A stretch of 44,513 nt of DNA from an uncultured Myxococcaceae bacterium (GCA_945952225.1 CAMFHP010000068.1:1-44513), one strand, 5' to 3'; positions 7,321-16,864 are shown, counted from the first letter of the stretch. Notes: generated by a model from the letters alone, not told the origin. Numbers and translations are program-made.

Positions 7321-8757
7321 TCAGTCTCGCTTCACGTTGAGCGCGCGGATCTTCTTGTGGAGGTTCGTGCGTTCGAGGCCGAGGAGCCCCGCGGCGCGCG
7401 AGATGTTCCAGTCGACCTCGCGGAGCGTTTCGAGGATGTAGTGGCGCTCGGCGTTGTCGCGGTACTCGCGCAGCGAAGGGCGCGTTCCCGGTGCCGACGG
7501 CGGCGCGGGCGGGAGGTCGTCGTCGTCGTCGGGCGGCACCGAGGTGCGCGCGGGCGCGGCAGGGCCCACGGTCTTCTCGCGGAGCTCGCGCGAGAGGCGT
7601 GACTCCTCGGGGAGATCCATCACGGTGATCTCGTCGCCCGAGAGGATCACGAGGCGCTCGACGAGGTTCTTCAGCTCGCGCACGTTGCCGGGAAAGCCCC
7701 TTCGCTGAAGCTCTTCGAGCACCTCGGGCTCGACGGGCTTCGGCTTCATGCCGTTCTCGCGCGAGAACTCGTCGACGAAGTGGCGCACGAGCGCGGGGAT
7801 GTCTTCGGGACGCTCGCGCAGCGACGGCGACCGCAGCGGCACGACGCTCAGACGGAAGTAGAGGTCTTCGCGAAAGCGTCCCTCCTTCACCTCGCGTTCG
7901 AGGTCTTTGTTCGTCGCCGCGATGACGCGCACGTCGACGGTGATCACCTGGTCGCTCCCCACGCGCGTGACCTCGCCCGACTGAAGCGCGCGCAGCACCT
8001 TGGCCTGCGCCGCGAGGGGCATGTCGCCGATCTCGTCGAGAAAGAGCGTGCCGCGGTCCGCCGACTCGAAGTGCCCGCGCTTGCGCGCCACCGCGCCGGT
8101 GAACGCGCCCTTCTCGTGACCGAACAGCTCGGACTCCACGAGCTCCGACGGAATGGCCGCGCAGTTCACCTTCACGAAGGGCGCTTCTTTGCGGGGCGAG
8201 AGACGGTGCATCGCCTTCGCGATGAGCTCCTTGCCCGTGCCCGACTCGCCGGTGATCAGCACACGTCCGCGCGTGGGCGCGACCTTCTCGATCTCGGTGA
8301 AGAGACGGCGCATCACCGGGCTGTCGCCGACCATCTCCTCGCGCGCGCCCACGGCGCTGCGCAGCCGCGTGACCTCGCGCTCCAGCGTCGCCGTGCGGAT
8401 CGCGTTGCGCACGCTCACCAGCACGCGGTCGCGGTCGAGGGGCTTCTCGAAGAAATCCGTCGCACCGAGCTTCACCGCATCGACGGCCTCGGCCACGGAG
8501 GCGTGGCCCGAGATCACCACCACGGGGGTCGACGCGAGCTCGGCCGTGCGGCGGATGCGCTGCAACAGCTCGATGCCCGACATGCCCGGCAGGCGGATGT
8601 CGGTGACCACCACGTCGGCGCCCTCATCGATGAGCAGCGCGAGGCCCGCTTCGGCCGTCTCGACGTCGCGCACGTCGATGCCGTCGCCTTCGAGCACCAT
8701 GCGGAGCGTGCGGCGGATGTTCTTCTCGTCGTCGATGACCAGGACGGTTGCGCTCAT
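7321..8757 (-). CDS. NtrC-family sigma-54-dependent response regulator
   Basis: A 478-aa response regulator. Residues 1-120 are a receiver domain with acidic pocket DDE (9-11), phospho-acceptor Asp53 (TDIRLPGMSG) and Lys105. Residues 140-370 are an AAA+ activator domain with Walker A GESGTGKE (170-177), intact GAFTGA (217-222) and Walker B TLFLDE. After an acidic Pro-rich linker (about 390-430) comes a C-terminal Fis-type helix-turn-helix (ISRAAGLLGLERTNLHKKIR). ATG 8757 is chosen because it opens the receiver domain; the longer open frame runs into the divergent gene. No histidine kinase gene is adjacent. The neighbouring divergent GAF-like gene and the coupled small protein may belong to the same circuit. 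Confidence 0.93.
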   Translation of the reverse strand: MSATVLVIDDEKNIRRTLRMVLEGDGIDVRDVETAEAGLALLIDEGADVVVTDIRLPGMSGIELLQRIRRTAELASTPVVVISGHASVAEAVDAVKLGATDFFEKPLDRDRVLVSVRNAIRTATLEREVTRLRSAVGAREEMVGDSPVMRRLFTEIEKVAPTRGRVLITGESGTGKELIAKAMHRLSPRKEAPFVKVNCAAIPSELVESELFGHEKGAFTGAVARKRGHFESADRGTLFLDEIGDMPLAAQAKVLRALQSGEVTRVGSDQVITVDVRVIAATNKDLEREVKEGRFREDLYFRLSVVPLRSPSLRERPEDIPALVRHFVDEFSRENGMKPKPVEPEVLEELQRRGFPGNVRELKNLVERLVILSGDEITVMDLPEESRLSRELREKTVGPAAPARTSVPPDDDDDLPPAPPSAPGTRPSLREYRDNAERHYILETLREVDWNISRAAGLLGLERTNLHKKIRALNVKRD

Positions 8758-8856
8758 GACCCTCGCTCGCGGTTGAATCCCAAACTCGCGCAGCGCGCAA
8801 TGGCCTCGCGTCGTCGCCTCAAGGACGCGCCACCCCGCGCCGTTGCTCCCGGTGTG

Positions 8857-9426
8857 ATGGCACCGACCCTCCTGCACAAGGCGCGACACCCCGTGAGCGA
8901 TTCCTCTCCGCCCGACGACGACGACTGGAGCCCGCTTGGGCTCGCGCTCTCGACCTCGCACGCGCGACGCGGCTTCGATGCGCTCGCGGCGCTGCTCCAC
9001 GTGGCCGCCCGTCGGGGTGCGACGCCTGCGCTTCCCCGTCAGGCCACGGAGGCCCTCGCCGACGCACTCTCCGCCGCGACCGCCTCGGTGTGGCTCTACG
9101 AACCCACGCGCGCGCGCTGCCTCGGCGCCGACCGTGTGAGCCTTCCCGCGCGGCGCCACGAGGTGCCCGAGATGCTCTCGTCGCGCGAGGTGACCGACGC
9201 GCTCCGCAACGAGCGCGAGGGGGCCTTCTACGCTGCGATGTATGCGCGCGACGGCATCGTGGGCCTCGTGTGCGTCGAACGCGGCAACCGCGCGCCCTTC
9301 TCGCCCGAGGAGCGCAAGCTGGTGGCGGGCATCGCCGACGTGCTCGCGCTCACCTACGACGCCGTGCTCCGCGCGCGCGCCCCGTCGATCGCACGTCGCA
9401 GCAGCGCGCCGCCGCCGCCCGCGTAA
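8857..9426 (+). CDS. GAF-like domain protein
   Basis: A protein of about 189 aa whose middle and C-terminal part looks like a GAF sensory domain: FDALAALLHVAAR, then ALSAATASVWLYEPTRARCL, then GIVGLVCVERGNRAPFSPEE and KLVAGIADVLALTYDA. The pattern 'helix, S-VWLYE, GLVCVE, FSPEE..L..GIAD' is typical of GAF domains. No kinase or cyclase output is attached. The start is uncertain: ATG 8800, ATG 8857 and GTG 8893 are in frame, none with a strong ribosome binding site, and 8857 is a compromise. It is divergent from the NtrC-type regulator and ends only 3 nt from the stop of the convergent aspartate kinase gene. Confidence 0.72.
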   Translation: MAPTLLHKARHPVSDSSPPDDDDWSPLGLALSTSHARRGFDALAALLHVAARRGATPALPRQATEALADALSAATASVWLYEPTRARCLGADRVSLPARRHEVPEMLSSREVTDALRNEREGAFYAAMYARDGIVGLVCVERGNRAPFSPEERKLVAGIADVLALTYDAVLRARAPSIARRSSAPPPPA

Positions 9427-9429
9427 CGC

Positions 9430-10629
9430 CTACGCTTCGCAGAAGCGCGCGTGGAGTCGTCGCGTGAGCGCGTCGGCCTCGCCAGCCCCCACCAGCATCG
9501 ACACACGGAACGGCGTCGCGGTCACCGACCGCACGGTGATGTTCGCGGCGCGCGCCTCGTCGAAGGCGCCCCGCAGCACGCGGCCGTCTTGCGTAAGTCC
9601 GTCGCCCACGAGCGACACGAGCGACACCGACGTATCCGCGCCGGGCGCCGTGCACGTGACCCCGTGCGCTTCGAGGCGGGCGCGCGCGCGCTCCCAGTCG
9701 GGCACGCGCAGCAGCGACACGATCGCGCTCACCCGTCCGCCCTCGGCGCGGAGCTCACGCAACGGAACCTGCGCCTCGTCTGCGGTCGCAAGGAGCGCCG
9801 CGAGCGAGCCCTCGTCGAGCGCCCCGTGCACCCACGCGATCTGCGCGTCGCCCACCACCGCGCGCACGCCCTGGGCCTCGCGCGGTGCCTCGGCGCGCAC
9901 CACGGTCTCGCGGGCCTCGGCGTCGACGGGGTCGCTCGTGCGCCGCGCGTAGATGGCGATGCGCTCGCGCTTTGCGAAGGCGACGGCTTCGGCGTTGAGC
10001 ACCTTGGCGCCGCTCTCGGCCATCTCCTGCAGCTCCTCGTAGCCCATCGTGCCGATGTGGCGCGCGGCGGGCACGACACGGGGATCGGCGGAGTACACCC
10101 CGTCGACGTCGCTGTAGATCTCGCAGCGTTCGGCGTTCAGGGCGGCGGCGAGGGCGACGGCGGTGGTGTCGCTCCCTCCGCGGCCGAGGGTGGTGATCTC
10201 GCGGCGGTAGCTCATGCCCTGGTAGCCCGCGACGATCACGATGCGCCCGCGCGAGAGCTCGTCTTCGATGCGGAAGGGGCGCACCTCGATGATGCGCGCG
10301 TCGAAGTGGCGGTCGTTCGTGATGATCCCGCTCTGCGAGCCCGTGAACGAGATCGCGTCTTCGCCGCGCGCGTGAAGCGCGATCGCGAGCAGCGCCATCG
10401 TCGTGCGCTCACCCACCGAGAGGAGCATGTCGAGCTCGCGGCGCGGCGGCGACGTCGAGGCCTGCCGCGCGAGCCCGAGGAGCTGATCGGTCGTCTTGCC
10501 CATGGCGCTCACGACCACACACACGCGGTGCCCCGCGCGCTTCGCGGCCACCACGCGGTCGGCCACGAGCCCGATGCGTTCGAGGTCGGCGACCGAGGAG
10601 CCGCCGTACTTCTGCACGATGACGCTCAT
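9430..10629 (-). CDS. lysC: Aspartate kinase
   Basis: A 399-aa aspartokinase, the first step from aspartate to lysine, threonine, methionine and diaminopimelate. The amino acid kinase domain fills about 1-245: KYGGSSV at 7-13, [13 protein letters not shown], the substrate region FTGSQSGI, and the nucleotide-binding stretch [19 protein letters not shown] with [13 protein letters not shown]. The C-terminal 140 residues hold two ACT domains for allosteric feedback ([13 protein letters not shown] and [17 protein letters not shown]). Length and order match the family. It is a single gene, divergent from an exported protein gene with only 48 nt between the starts. Confidence 0.95.
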   Translation of the reverse strand: MSVIVQKYGGSSVADLERIGLVADRVVAAKRAGHRVCVVVSAMGKTTDQLLGLARQASTSPPRRELDMLLSVGERTTMALLAIALHARGEDAISFTGSQSGIITNDRHFDARIIEVRPFRIEDELSRGRIVIVAGYQGMSYRREITTLGRGGSDTTAVALAAALNAERCEIYSDVDGVYSADPRVVPAARHIGTMGYEELQEMAESGAKVLNAEAVAFAKRERIAIYARRTSDPVDAEARETVVRAEAPREAQGVRAVVGDAQIAWVHGALDEGSLAALLATADEAQVPLRELRAEGGRVSAIVSLLRVPDWERARARLEAHGVTCTAPGADTSVSLVSLVGDGLTQDGRVLRGAFDEARAANITVRSVTATPFRVSMLVGAGEADALTRRLHARFCEA

Positions 10630-10664
10630 GGCTTCGGTGCTTTAGCCGGGCACCGGGGCGGGCG

Positions 10665-10670
10665 TAAACT
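10665..10670 (+). promoter_or_regulatory. -10-like TAAACT 7 nt before a GTG start
   Basis: TAAACT ends 7 nt before GTG 10678 in the 48-nt divergent gap. If it is a -10 box the transcript would be essentially leaderless. No -35 box was found. Confidence 0.3.
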
Positions 10671-10677
10671 TCCCGGC

Positions 10678-12273
10678 GTGCGTGCGCTGTGGTGTGTCGT
10701 TGTCGTGGTCGCCGTGCTTGGCGCGCGGATGCGCGAGGCGTGCGCAGACCCCGCGCGTGTGATCGAGGCGCAGGCCACGCTCGAACGGCTGCGCGCGCAG
10801 TACGACGAGGCCCTCGACCGCGCGTCGTGGCGTGCGTGGACGCCCGCAGCGCGCGCGGTGGCAGACACCGTGACGGCCGACGCGATCGCGCTCCTCGACG
10901 AGCGCCCGTGGCTCCAGCGCGATGTGTCCGGGCTGCTCTACGACGCCGGCGGCGCGGCCCTCGGACCCTGGCTGCGCGCGCAGCGCACGCCGCCCGCAGA
11001 ACTCCTCGGGGCCTACCTCCGCACGCACGACGACGCCGACCTCACGGCGACAGCGCTCGCGCGCGACGAGGTGGCGCGCGTGACCGTGGCGCAGGCGCTC
11101 GTGCTCGAACGTCCGACGCTCGCGGCGTCGCTCATCGCAGACGCGCTCCGCGGATCGTCGGTGCGGCTCGGCGATGTGTGTGCCGTGGCGAACGCGCTCC
11201 CCGCGCCGCTCCGTGCGCCCCTCGCGCAGACCGTCGAAGGCACGGCGCAGATGGAGGCCTTCGCCGAGTGCCTCGCCCTCGTCGCGTCGCATCCGCCCCT
11301 GCGTGCATCGCTGCTCCAACGCGTCGACGAGGCGCTCGCCGCGCAGCCGCCGCCGTCGTCGTTCGCGCCGGCCGTCGAGCTCACGTGGGCGTTCGTGGCG
11401 GTGGCCCTCCTCGCGCCGTCGATCCCCGCGGCGCGTTCCCGATCGCTCGCCGCGCGGCTCGCCGACGTCGGGCTGACGTCGCCGCAGGTCGCCTCGCAGA
11501 TGCTCGTGCAGGTGGCGCCGCGGCTCGTGCGCGCGCATCCCACGGTGGTGGCGCTCGATCGCTTCGTCGAGCGTGAGGCCCTTCCTCGCGCACACGGCAC
11601 GTGGCTGCTGCGCGACGCGCGCGAGCTCGCCGATGCGCTCCGTCCCTACGATCCCTCGCACACGCCGAACCTCCCGTACGCGATGCGCGTCCGCACGGCC
11701 TCGCTCGTTCCGGGGCAGCCCGTATGGACCTCGTCGCTCGTCGGAGAGGCCGCGCTCCTCGCGACGGGCGACCGCGTGGCGACGGTGCGCGCGCAGCTCG
11801 ACACGCTCGACCGCAACCTCGCACGCCGCGTGACGGACTTCGACCTCGCCCCCGACACCGCCGCGCGCTGGCTCGAAGCGATCGACCGCACGGTGCGATG
11901 CGCCGACGACGTGGGGTGCCTTCGCGCGCTCCTCCGCGATGCGGTCGACGAGACCGCCGCGAGGGCCGCTGCGATGCTGGGCGCGCAGGGCCTCGCGACG
12001 CTGCCCGACGACGACGCGCGGGCGCTCGTGCGACGCCTCGTGATGGATGCACCGCACGCCGACATCGGCAGCCTCGCGGGGCTCCGTCTCGCGTCATCGA
12101 CGTGGCTGGCGCGCGTGGTGTTTGCGCGCGTCGAGGGGTGTCCTCCTTCGCTCGCGGGACTCGCCTCGCTGGCCCAGTGGAGCGGGGCGATCGTCGATGA
12201 TCCCGAGGCCCCGTGGCGCCGCGCCTTCGCGCTCCGATGTCGCGATGCGGGGCGCGTGGGGAGCCTGCGATGA
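10678..12273 (+). CDS. Exported hypothetical protein
   Basis: A 531-aa protein beginning at GTG 10678, with a hydrophobic N-terminal export signal (ALWCVVVVVAVLGA, residues 3-16). The rest is Ala/Leu/Arg-rich and predicted helical. It has repeated helical units that could be HEAT- or TPR-like, but no repeat is clear enough to name. The short C-x5-C stretch CADDVGCLRAL near residue 410 is the only notable Cys feature. The larger open frame in this phase extends back through the aspartate kinase gene antisense and is not real. Its stop overlaps the next start (ATGA, 12270-12273), so it is coupled to the beta-propeller-like lipoprotein. Function unknown. Confidence 0.72.
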   Translation: MRALWCVVVVVAVLGARMREACADPARVIEAQATLERLRAQYDEALDRASWRAWTPAARAVADTVTADAIALLDERPWLQRDVSGLLYDAGGAALGPWLRAQRTPPAELLGAYLRTHDDADLTATALARDEVARVTVAQALVLERPTLAASLIADALRGSSVRLGDVCAVANALPAPLRAPLAQTVEGTAQMEAFAECLALVASHPPLRASLLQRVDEALAAQPPPSSFAPAVELTWAFVAVALLAPSIPAARSRSLAARLADVGLTSPQVASQMLVQVAPRLVRAHPTVVALDRFVEREALPRAHGTWLLRDARELADALRPYDPSHTPNLPYAMRVRTASLVPGQPVWTSSLVGEAALLATGDRVATVRAQLDTLDRNLARRVTDFDLAPDTAARWLEAIDRTVRCADDVGCLRALLRDAVDETAARAAAMLGAQGLATLPDDDARALVRRLVMDAPHADIGSLAGLRLASSTWLARVVFARVEGCPPSLAGLASLAQWSGAIVDDPEAPWRRAFALRCRDAGRVGSLR

Positions 12274-14285
12274 TCCGCCGTGGGGTGTGCCTTGCGCTCG
12301 TGGCCGTCGCGTGTCGGGGAGCGCCCCGCGCCGCGGTGGTGACCTCGCCTCCGGCGGTGGCGTCTGCGACCGCTGCAACGCCATCGGGCACCCCGTCGGA
12401 GCCCGTGTGGCGCCTCGTGGCCGGGCCGCTTCAGGTGGGCGCGTTCGGTGATGTGGGCGCCCTCGATGGAGGCGACGCGATCGTGCTCTCGGGCGGTGCG
12501 ATCCTGCGATGGCGCGAGGAGGGCGCGACGGCGGTGTGCGCCGACGCGCGCGCCGAAGGGAACGGCCTCCCCGCGTTGGCCGTGCAGGCCGACGGCGATC
12601 GCTTCGTGGTGCTCGGAGGCGACGAGGCGCAGCCCGTGGTGTGGCGCTCCGACGACCGCGGGGCGCACTGTGTGATGACGCGCGTGCCGTCGCTCGCGAT
12701 CCGCGACACGCCGCGTGGAACCCTCGGCCACGCGCTCCATGGTTCCACGGTGTTCGTGTGGTCGACGTCGGGCGCGATCGTGCGCTCCGTCGATGGCGGC
12801 GCGCGCTGGCAGCGCCTCGCGTCGCAGCCGAATGTGGTCGACATGGCCGCCTTCGCACACGGCACGGCGGTCGCGGCCGTCTCGCTGGCCCCGCGCATGG
12901 AGCACGCGCCCGCGCGCCTCCTCACGCTCTCCGACGCGGGCACCTGGACGCCCCTCGACGGCGCGGAACACCTTCGCGTGCCGGTCTCACTTCAGCCGCT
13001 CGCCGACGACGGACTCGCGGTGGCCCACGGCGCCGGCGTGCTCGCGCTCTCCGCCGCCCGCGCCCCTGTTGCGCGCCGTGACGAGCCCGTCTCGCGTCAC
13101 GGCATGTACGCGCCGCACATCCTCGTGCCCGCGGGCGAGGGGAGGTTCTTCGGCACCACACCCGCCGCCCTGCGCGTGACCCGCGTCGAGGGAACGGAGG
13201 TGCGCGCGCCGCTCGCGGGCACTTCGAACGTGCGGGCCATCGATGCGTCCCGCGACGGCTGGCTCTGGCTCTCCGACGGCGTGGGCCTCTGGCGCGGCCG
13301 CGTCGATGCGCCCTTCGTCGACGTCTCGCACCTCCCGCTCGGCGCGCAGCGACCGCGCGTGCTCGCGGCGCACGGCGGCACCGTGCTCGTCGCGGGCACC
13401 GGCCCTGCGGCGGCGGTGTACGAGACCGCGCGGGGCGCGTGGCGGCGCATGGCGATGCCCGACACGGGCGCCACCCTCGCGGCGGCGGTCGATGCGCAGG
13501 GAGCCCTCTACGTGCTGGGTGCGCTGGGTCTCGCCGTGAGCGACGCGGGGGAGTTCGCGACGGTGCCGACGCCGACCTTCGACCCCGTGGCGGGCTTCGA
13601 GAGCACGCGCCTCGCCATCGGCGAAGGCGGATGGCTTCGGCTCGGCCCGTCGGTGCACTTCTCCAACACGCATGGCGCCTCGTGGCGATGCACCTTCGGC
13701 GATCCCGCCGACGCGCCGCCGATCGACATCACGCGGCACGGCATGGCGCGGGTGTACGGCATCGTCGCGTCGTCGGTGCGCGGCGCACGGGTGATGGTGC
13801 TCGACGCGGCCTCGACGCTGTGGCGCTCGGAGGACAGCGGGCAGAGCTTCGTGCGCCTCGCGACGCTCCCGCAGGCCGAGGAGCCCGTGTACTTCCGTCG
13901 CGCGGCGCCGACGCTGCTCGCGTGGGACGGCGCCGATCGCGTGGCCGTGCTCCACCGCGGCGAGCTCGTGATGTCCGATCACGGCGGTCGCGATGCGACG
14001 GTCGATGAGATCCCCTTCGCACCCGTGTGGGCCGACTACGTCGACGACACGCTCGTCGCCGCGGGCGGGGCGCTGCCCTCGGTCTTCGCGGCGCCCTCGC
14101 CCGACGATGCCGCGACGGTGTTCCGCGCGCACACGCCCGCCGGATGGCAGGGCGCCGTGACCTTCGCGGGCTCGCAGGGCGTGCTCCTCACGCGCGATGG
14201 CGACACGCTCTGGGCCCTCGATGCACGCTTCGCCCTGCACCGTGCGTCGCTGCGCGCGCTCGCTCGCACGCTCGTCGGTCGGTGA
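12270..14285 (+). CDS. Putative lipoprotein with BNR/propeller-like repeats
   Basis: A 671-aa protein with a short export signal and plausible lipobox (MIRRGVCLALVAVAC, Cys15). The body shows repeated beta-strand units with BNR/Asp-box-like turns: WRSDDRGAHC, VRSVDGGARWQRLA, FSNTHGASWRC, WRSEDSGQSFVRLA. These are the S-x-D-x-G-x-x-W motifs of sialidase/sortilin/YCF48-type beta-propellers. A Ser/Thr/Pro-rich linker follows the lipobox. Such propellers usually bind ligands or act as assembly platforms; no catalytic residue can be assigned. Translation is coupled to the exported protein upstream by a 4-nt overlap. Confidence 0.78.
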   Translation: MIRRGVCLALVAVACRGAPRAAVVTSPPAVASATAATPSGTPSEPVWRLVAGPLQVGAFGDVGALDGGDAIVLSGGAILRWREEGATAVCADARAEGNGLPALAVQADGDRFVVLGGDEAQPVVWRSDDRGAHCVMTRVPSLAIRDTPRGTLGHALHGSTVFVWSTSGAIVRSVDGGARWQRLASQPNVVDMAAFAHGTAVAAVSLAPRMEHAPARLLTLSDAGTWTPLDGAEHLRVPVSLQPLADDGLAVAHGAGVLALSAARAPVARRDEPVSRHGMYAPHILVPAGEGRFFGTTPAALRVTRVEGTEVRAPLAGTSNVRAIDASRDGWLWLSDGVGLWRGRVDAPFVDVSHLPLGAQRPRVLAAHGGTVLVAGTGPAAAVYETARGAWRRMAMPDTGATLAAAVDAQGALYVLGALGLAVSDAGEFATVPTPTFDPVAGFESTRLAIGEGGWLRLGPSVHFSNTHGASWRCTFGDPADAPPIDITRHGMARVYGIVASSVRGARVMVLDAASTLWRSEDSGQSFVRLATLPQAEEPVYFRRAAPTLLAWDGADRVAVLHRGELVMSDHGGRDATVDEIPFAPVWADYVDDTLVAAGGALPSVFAAPSPDDAATVFRAHTPAGWQGAVTFAGSQGVLLTRDGDTLWALDARFALHRASLRALARTLVGR

Positions 14286-14335
14286 GCACGCGGCGGTCGC
14301 ACGCGCCGCGCGATCTCGTGTATGCAGTGCGCGTG

Positions 14336-15235
14336 ATGCCCAGCTCCATTCCCGGGGTCGTTGACGTGGTGGTGTTCCGCGGTGCGCGCGCGGCGGCCGA
14401 CGCGGCGCCCGATCTGCTCGTCGAGGTGCCCCACGGCGCCACGCGCAGCGAGGATTTCACCGCGCTCGCCGCGCAGCTCCAGAGCCCATTGCCCGAGGGT
14501 CTCGCGGACTTCTTCCATGTGAACACCGACGTGGGCGCGCCCGAGCTCGCCGAGGCCCTCGCCGCGCGCGTCGTGGCCGACGATCCCACGCGCACCGCGC
14601 TGGTGCTCCGCTGCCGCGTGCCGCGCACCTTCATCGACTGCAACCGCCGCATCGACGCGGCCCCCTCGGACTTCAAGGCCGGACGCGTCACCCCGGGCCT
14701 CATGCCCTGGATCACGCACCCTGACGACCGCGCGCTCCTCCTCGAGCGCTACGACCGCTACGTCGCCTGCGTGCGCGACGCCGTCGCCCGCACGATGCCC
14801 CGCGGCGCCATGGTGATGATGCACTCGTACGCGCCGCGCTCCGTCGACGTCGAGGTCGACGCCGACATCGTGAAGAACCTCCGCCGCGCGTACCTGCCCG
14901 AGGTCGAGCCCACATGGCCGCTGCGCCCCGAGGTCGACGTGATCGCGCGCGCGCTCGACGGCCGCGTGTTCGTGCCCGAGGCCGTGCTCACCGCGCTCCG
15001 CGTAGGCCTCGCGCAGGTGGGCGTCACGATGGCGCTGAGCGCGACGTACCCGATGCATCCGAGCACGCTCGCGTACGCACACGCCGAGGCCTGGCCGGGG
15101 CGTACGCTCTGCGTCGAGGTGCGACGCGACCTCGTGGCCGATCCCTTCGACCCCTTCGTCGAAATGACCATCGGCGCAACGAAGGTCGCGCGCTTCACCG
15201 ACGCGCTCGCCGCCGCGGTGCGCGCCTTCGGCTGA
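14336..15235 (+). CDS. N-formylglutamate amidohydrolase-like protein
   Basis: A 299-aa member of the N-formylglutamate amidohydrolase/FGase-like metalloenzyme family. Motifs: LVEVPHGAT (His33), VNTDVGAPELA, FIDCNRRID (Asp101, Asn103, Arg104), and VMMHSYAPRSV (His163), matching the family's VPH.G, D-x-NR and H-S blocks. It probably hydrolyses an N-acyl or N-formyl amino acid, but the exact substrate cannot be told. In histidine breakdown such an enzyme is HutG, yet this gene lies about 18 kb from hutU-hutI. ATG 14336 follows a TATGCA box by 9 nt. No ribosome binding site is visible. Confidence 0.75.
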   Translation: MPSSIPGVVDVVVFRGARAAADAAPDLLVEVPHGATRSEDFTALAAQLQSPLPEGLADFFHVNTDVGAPELAEALAARVVADDPTRTALVLRCRVPRTFIDCNRRIDAAPSDFKAGRVTPGLMPWITHPDDRALLLERYDRYVACVRDAVARTMPRGAMVMMHSYAPRSVDVEVDADIVKNLRRAYLPEVEPTWPLRPEVDVIARALDGRVFVPEAVLTALRVGLAQVGVTMALSATYPMHPSTLAYAHAEAWPGRTLCVEVRRDLVADPFDPFVEMTIGATKVARFTDALAAAVRAFG

Positions 15236-15256
15236 CGCGCCCCCCGCGACCGCACG

Positions 15257-15970
15257 TCACTTCACGTTGTCTTCCGCTTCGATCTCGGGAATCGAGACCT
15301 CGCCGGTGAGCGTGCGGCTGACGGCGTCGTCGCTCGCGACGAAGCGGCGCTGGTTGGGGTCGAAGAAGTGCAGCCGCGTGGCGTCGAGCGCATACGTCCA
15401 CGCGTGGAGCTTGAGGGCGCCACGCTCGACGGCATCGCGCACCACGGGGTACTCGATGGCGTTCGCGAGCTGCTGGAGCACGTTCTCTTCGACCAGCGTG
15501 TCGAGCCACGCGGCCGTATCGAGCACGCCGCGGTTCACGGCCTCGTCGTAGGAGGCCTCAGCGTACTTGAGCCACGTCACGAGCGGCGAGTCGCCGAGCG
15601 TGCCCTGCTCGCGCTGACCGCCGGGCCCGAAGAGCCCGCGCAGCGCCGCCATCGCGCCGCACTGGTAGTGCCCGAGCACCACGATGTGCTGCACGCCGAG
15701 CACCTTGATCGCGTACTCGAAGGCCGAGCCCACGGTCATGTTCTTCGTCGCGTAGGGCGGAATCATGTTGCCCACGTTGCGCACCACGAAGAGGTGCCCC
15801 GGCGAGGCGCCGGTGATGAGCTCGGGGATCACCCGCGAGTCGGAGCACGACACGATCAGCGTGTCGGGCGACTGCCCCACCGACGCGAGCTGGCGCAGGT
15901 ACTCGCTCTGCGCGTGCGCGAAGGTGTCGACGAAGTGATGGTGGCCTTCGATGAGTCGGTGGATCGGCAT
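15257..15970 (-). CDS. Beta-class carbonic anhydrase
   Basis: A 237-aa zinc enzyme that interconverts CO2 and bicarbonate. The zinc ligands and dyad are clear: SCSDSR (Cys42, Asp44, Arg46), GHYQCGA (His101, Cys104), plus the conserved FVVRNVGNMIPPY. ATG 15970 opens with MPIHRLIEGHHHF, the usual start of the family; the longer in-frame extension is not homologous in character. The C-terminus (LHAWTYALDATRLHFFDPNQ) is also family-typical (W-Y-...-G/A-L/R-...-L). It lies 59 nt downstream of the STAS gene and may be the last gene of the glycosyltransferase transcription unit. It converges on the FGase-like gene. Confidence 0.93.
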   Translation of the reverse strand: MPIHRLIEGHHHFVDTFAHAQSEYLRQLASVGQSPDTLIVSCSDSRVIPELITGASPGHLFVVRNVGNMIPPYATKNMTVGSAFEYAIKVLGVQHIVVLGHYQCGAMAALRGLFGPGGQREQGTLGDSPLVTWLKYAEASYDEAVNRGVLDTAAWLDTLVEENVLQQLANAIEYPVVRDAVERGALKLHAWTYALDATRLHFFDPNQRRFVASDDAVSRTLTGEVSIPEIEAEDNVK

Positions 15971-16029
15971 GGCGCGCGCCGTTGTGCACCAGACCTTCGA
16001 CGACCACAACGGTCTCGCGGCGCGACGCC

Positions 16030-16827
16030 TCAACGGCGCGGCGTGCGGGTCATCCACCACGTGCGCAGACGGTCACTCCAGGTGCGTGCGGGCGCGGTCT
16101 CGAGGCCGTGTGTTCTCGCCAGATGGGCGAGCGCCTCGGGGAGCGTGGCGAAGATGGGGCCGCGAAAGGCACATCCGGCGAAGGCCTCGGGGTGCGCCGA
16201 CGGAACAGCCACGAACGCCGCGTGCGCGCCGAGGAGCGTGGCGGCATGGGCGATCGCGTCGAGCTCGCCGAGCGTCGCGGCGTCGGGGTCGTGGAGGCCC
16301 GTGAGGTCGAGCACCACGCCGCGCGCGTTCGAGCGGAGCATCTGTTGTCCGGCACGCTCCACGAGCGCACGCGCGGCGTCGCCGTCGAGGGGCCCTGCGG
16401 CGACCGCGAGGAGCACGTCGAGGGAGAGCGCCATCACCGGCAGCGAGGCGCCCAGCGAGGCCAGCAGCGTGGCGCGTGCGCGGTCTTCGCGGGCGCGGGC
16501 GTAGCCGTCGAGGAGCAGCGGCGTGACCTGCTCCGCGAGCGCGCGCGCAGCGTCGGTGCCGGTGTGGTCGCGCCATGCCGTGAGCGCGGCGAGGGGCGCG
16601 GGGGCGGGGGCCTGCTGGTCACCGAGGCGGTACGCGAAGAGCCACGCGAGCGAGCGCAGCTCCGGCGTCGCGACCGCGTGCGCGACGGCGCTGCGAGCGA
16701 AGGGGAGGAACTCCTCGGCCCAAGCATCGCGTGTGGCCGGGGGCGTTGCGGCGAGGCCGGGCACGCGGGCGAGCGCGTCGCAGAGGGCGGCGGTGAGCGC
16801 GGCCTCGTCGTCGGGCGGGTCGGTCAT
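16030..16827 (-). CDS. STAS-domain protein (RsbR-like)
   Basis: A 265-aa protein. Residues 1-125 are a helical N-terminal part without a recognisable ligand. Residues about 128-230 form a STAS domain: PVMALSLDVLLAVAAGPLDG, then ARGVVLDLTGLHDPDAATLG, with Thr176 in the D-x-T-G position that is phosphorylated in RsbR/SpoIIAA-type proteins. RsbR-like proteins take part in stressosome or sigma-regulation complexes. No kinase or phosphatase partner is encoded nearby, so the partner is unknown. The gene lies 37 nt after the second GT-C glycosyltransferase and before the carbonic anhydrase, on the same strand. Confidence 0.8.
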   Translation of the reverse strand: MTDPPDDEAALTAALCDALARVPGLAATPPATRDAWAEEFLPFARSAVAHAVATPELRSLAWLFAYRLGDQQAPAPAPLAALTAWRDHTGTDAARALAEQVTPLLLDGYARAREDRARATLLASLGASLPVMALSLDVLLAVAAGPLDGDAARALVERAGQQMLRSNARGVVLDLTGLHDPDAATLGELDAIAHAATLLGAHAAFVAVPSAHPEAFAGCAFRGPIFATLPEALAHLARTHGLETAPARTWSDRLRTWWMTRTPRR

Positions 16828-16864
16828 GGCGCGGGATCGGAGGCCTGCGAGGCGAGCGCGGCGG

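Noticed and set aside
8857-8880. Sigma-54-like TGGCAC near the GAF gene
   Set aside because: The following GC is 13 nt from GG instead of 10, and the site overlaps the likely start codon.
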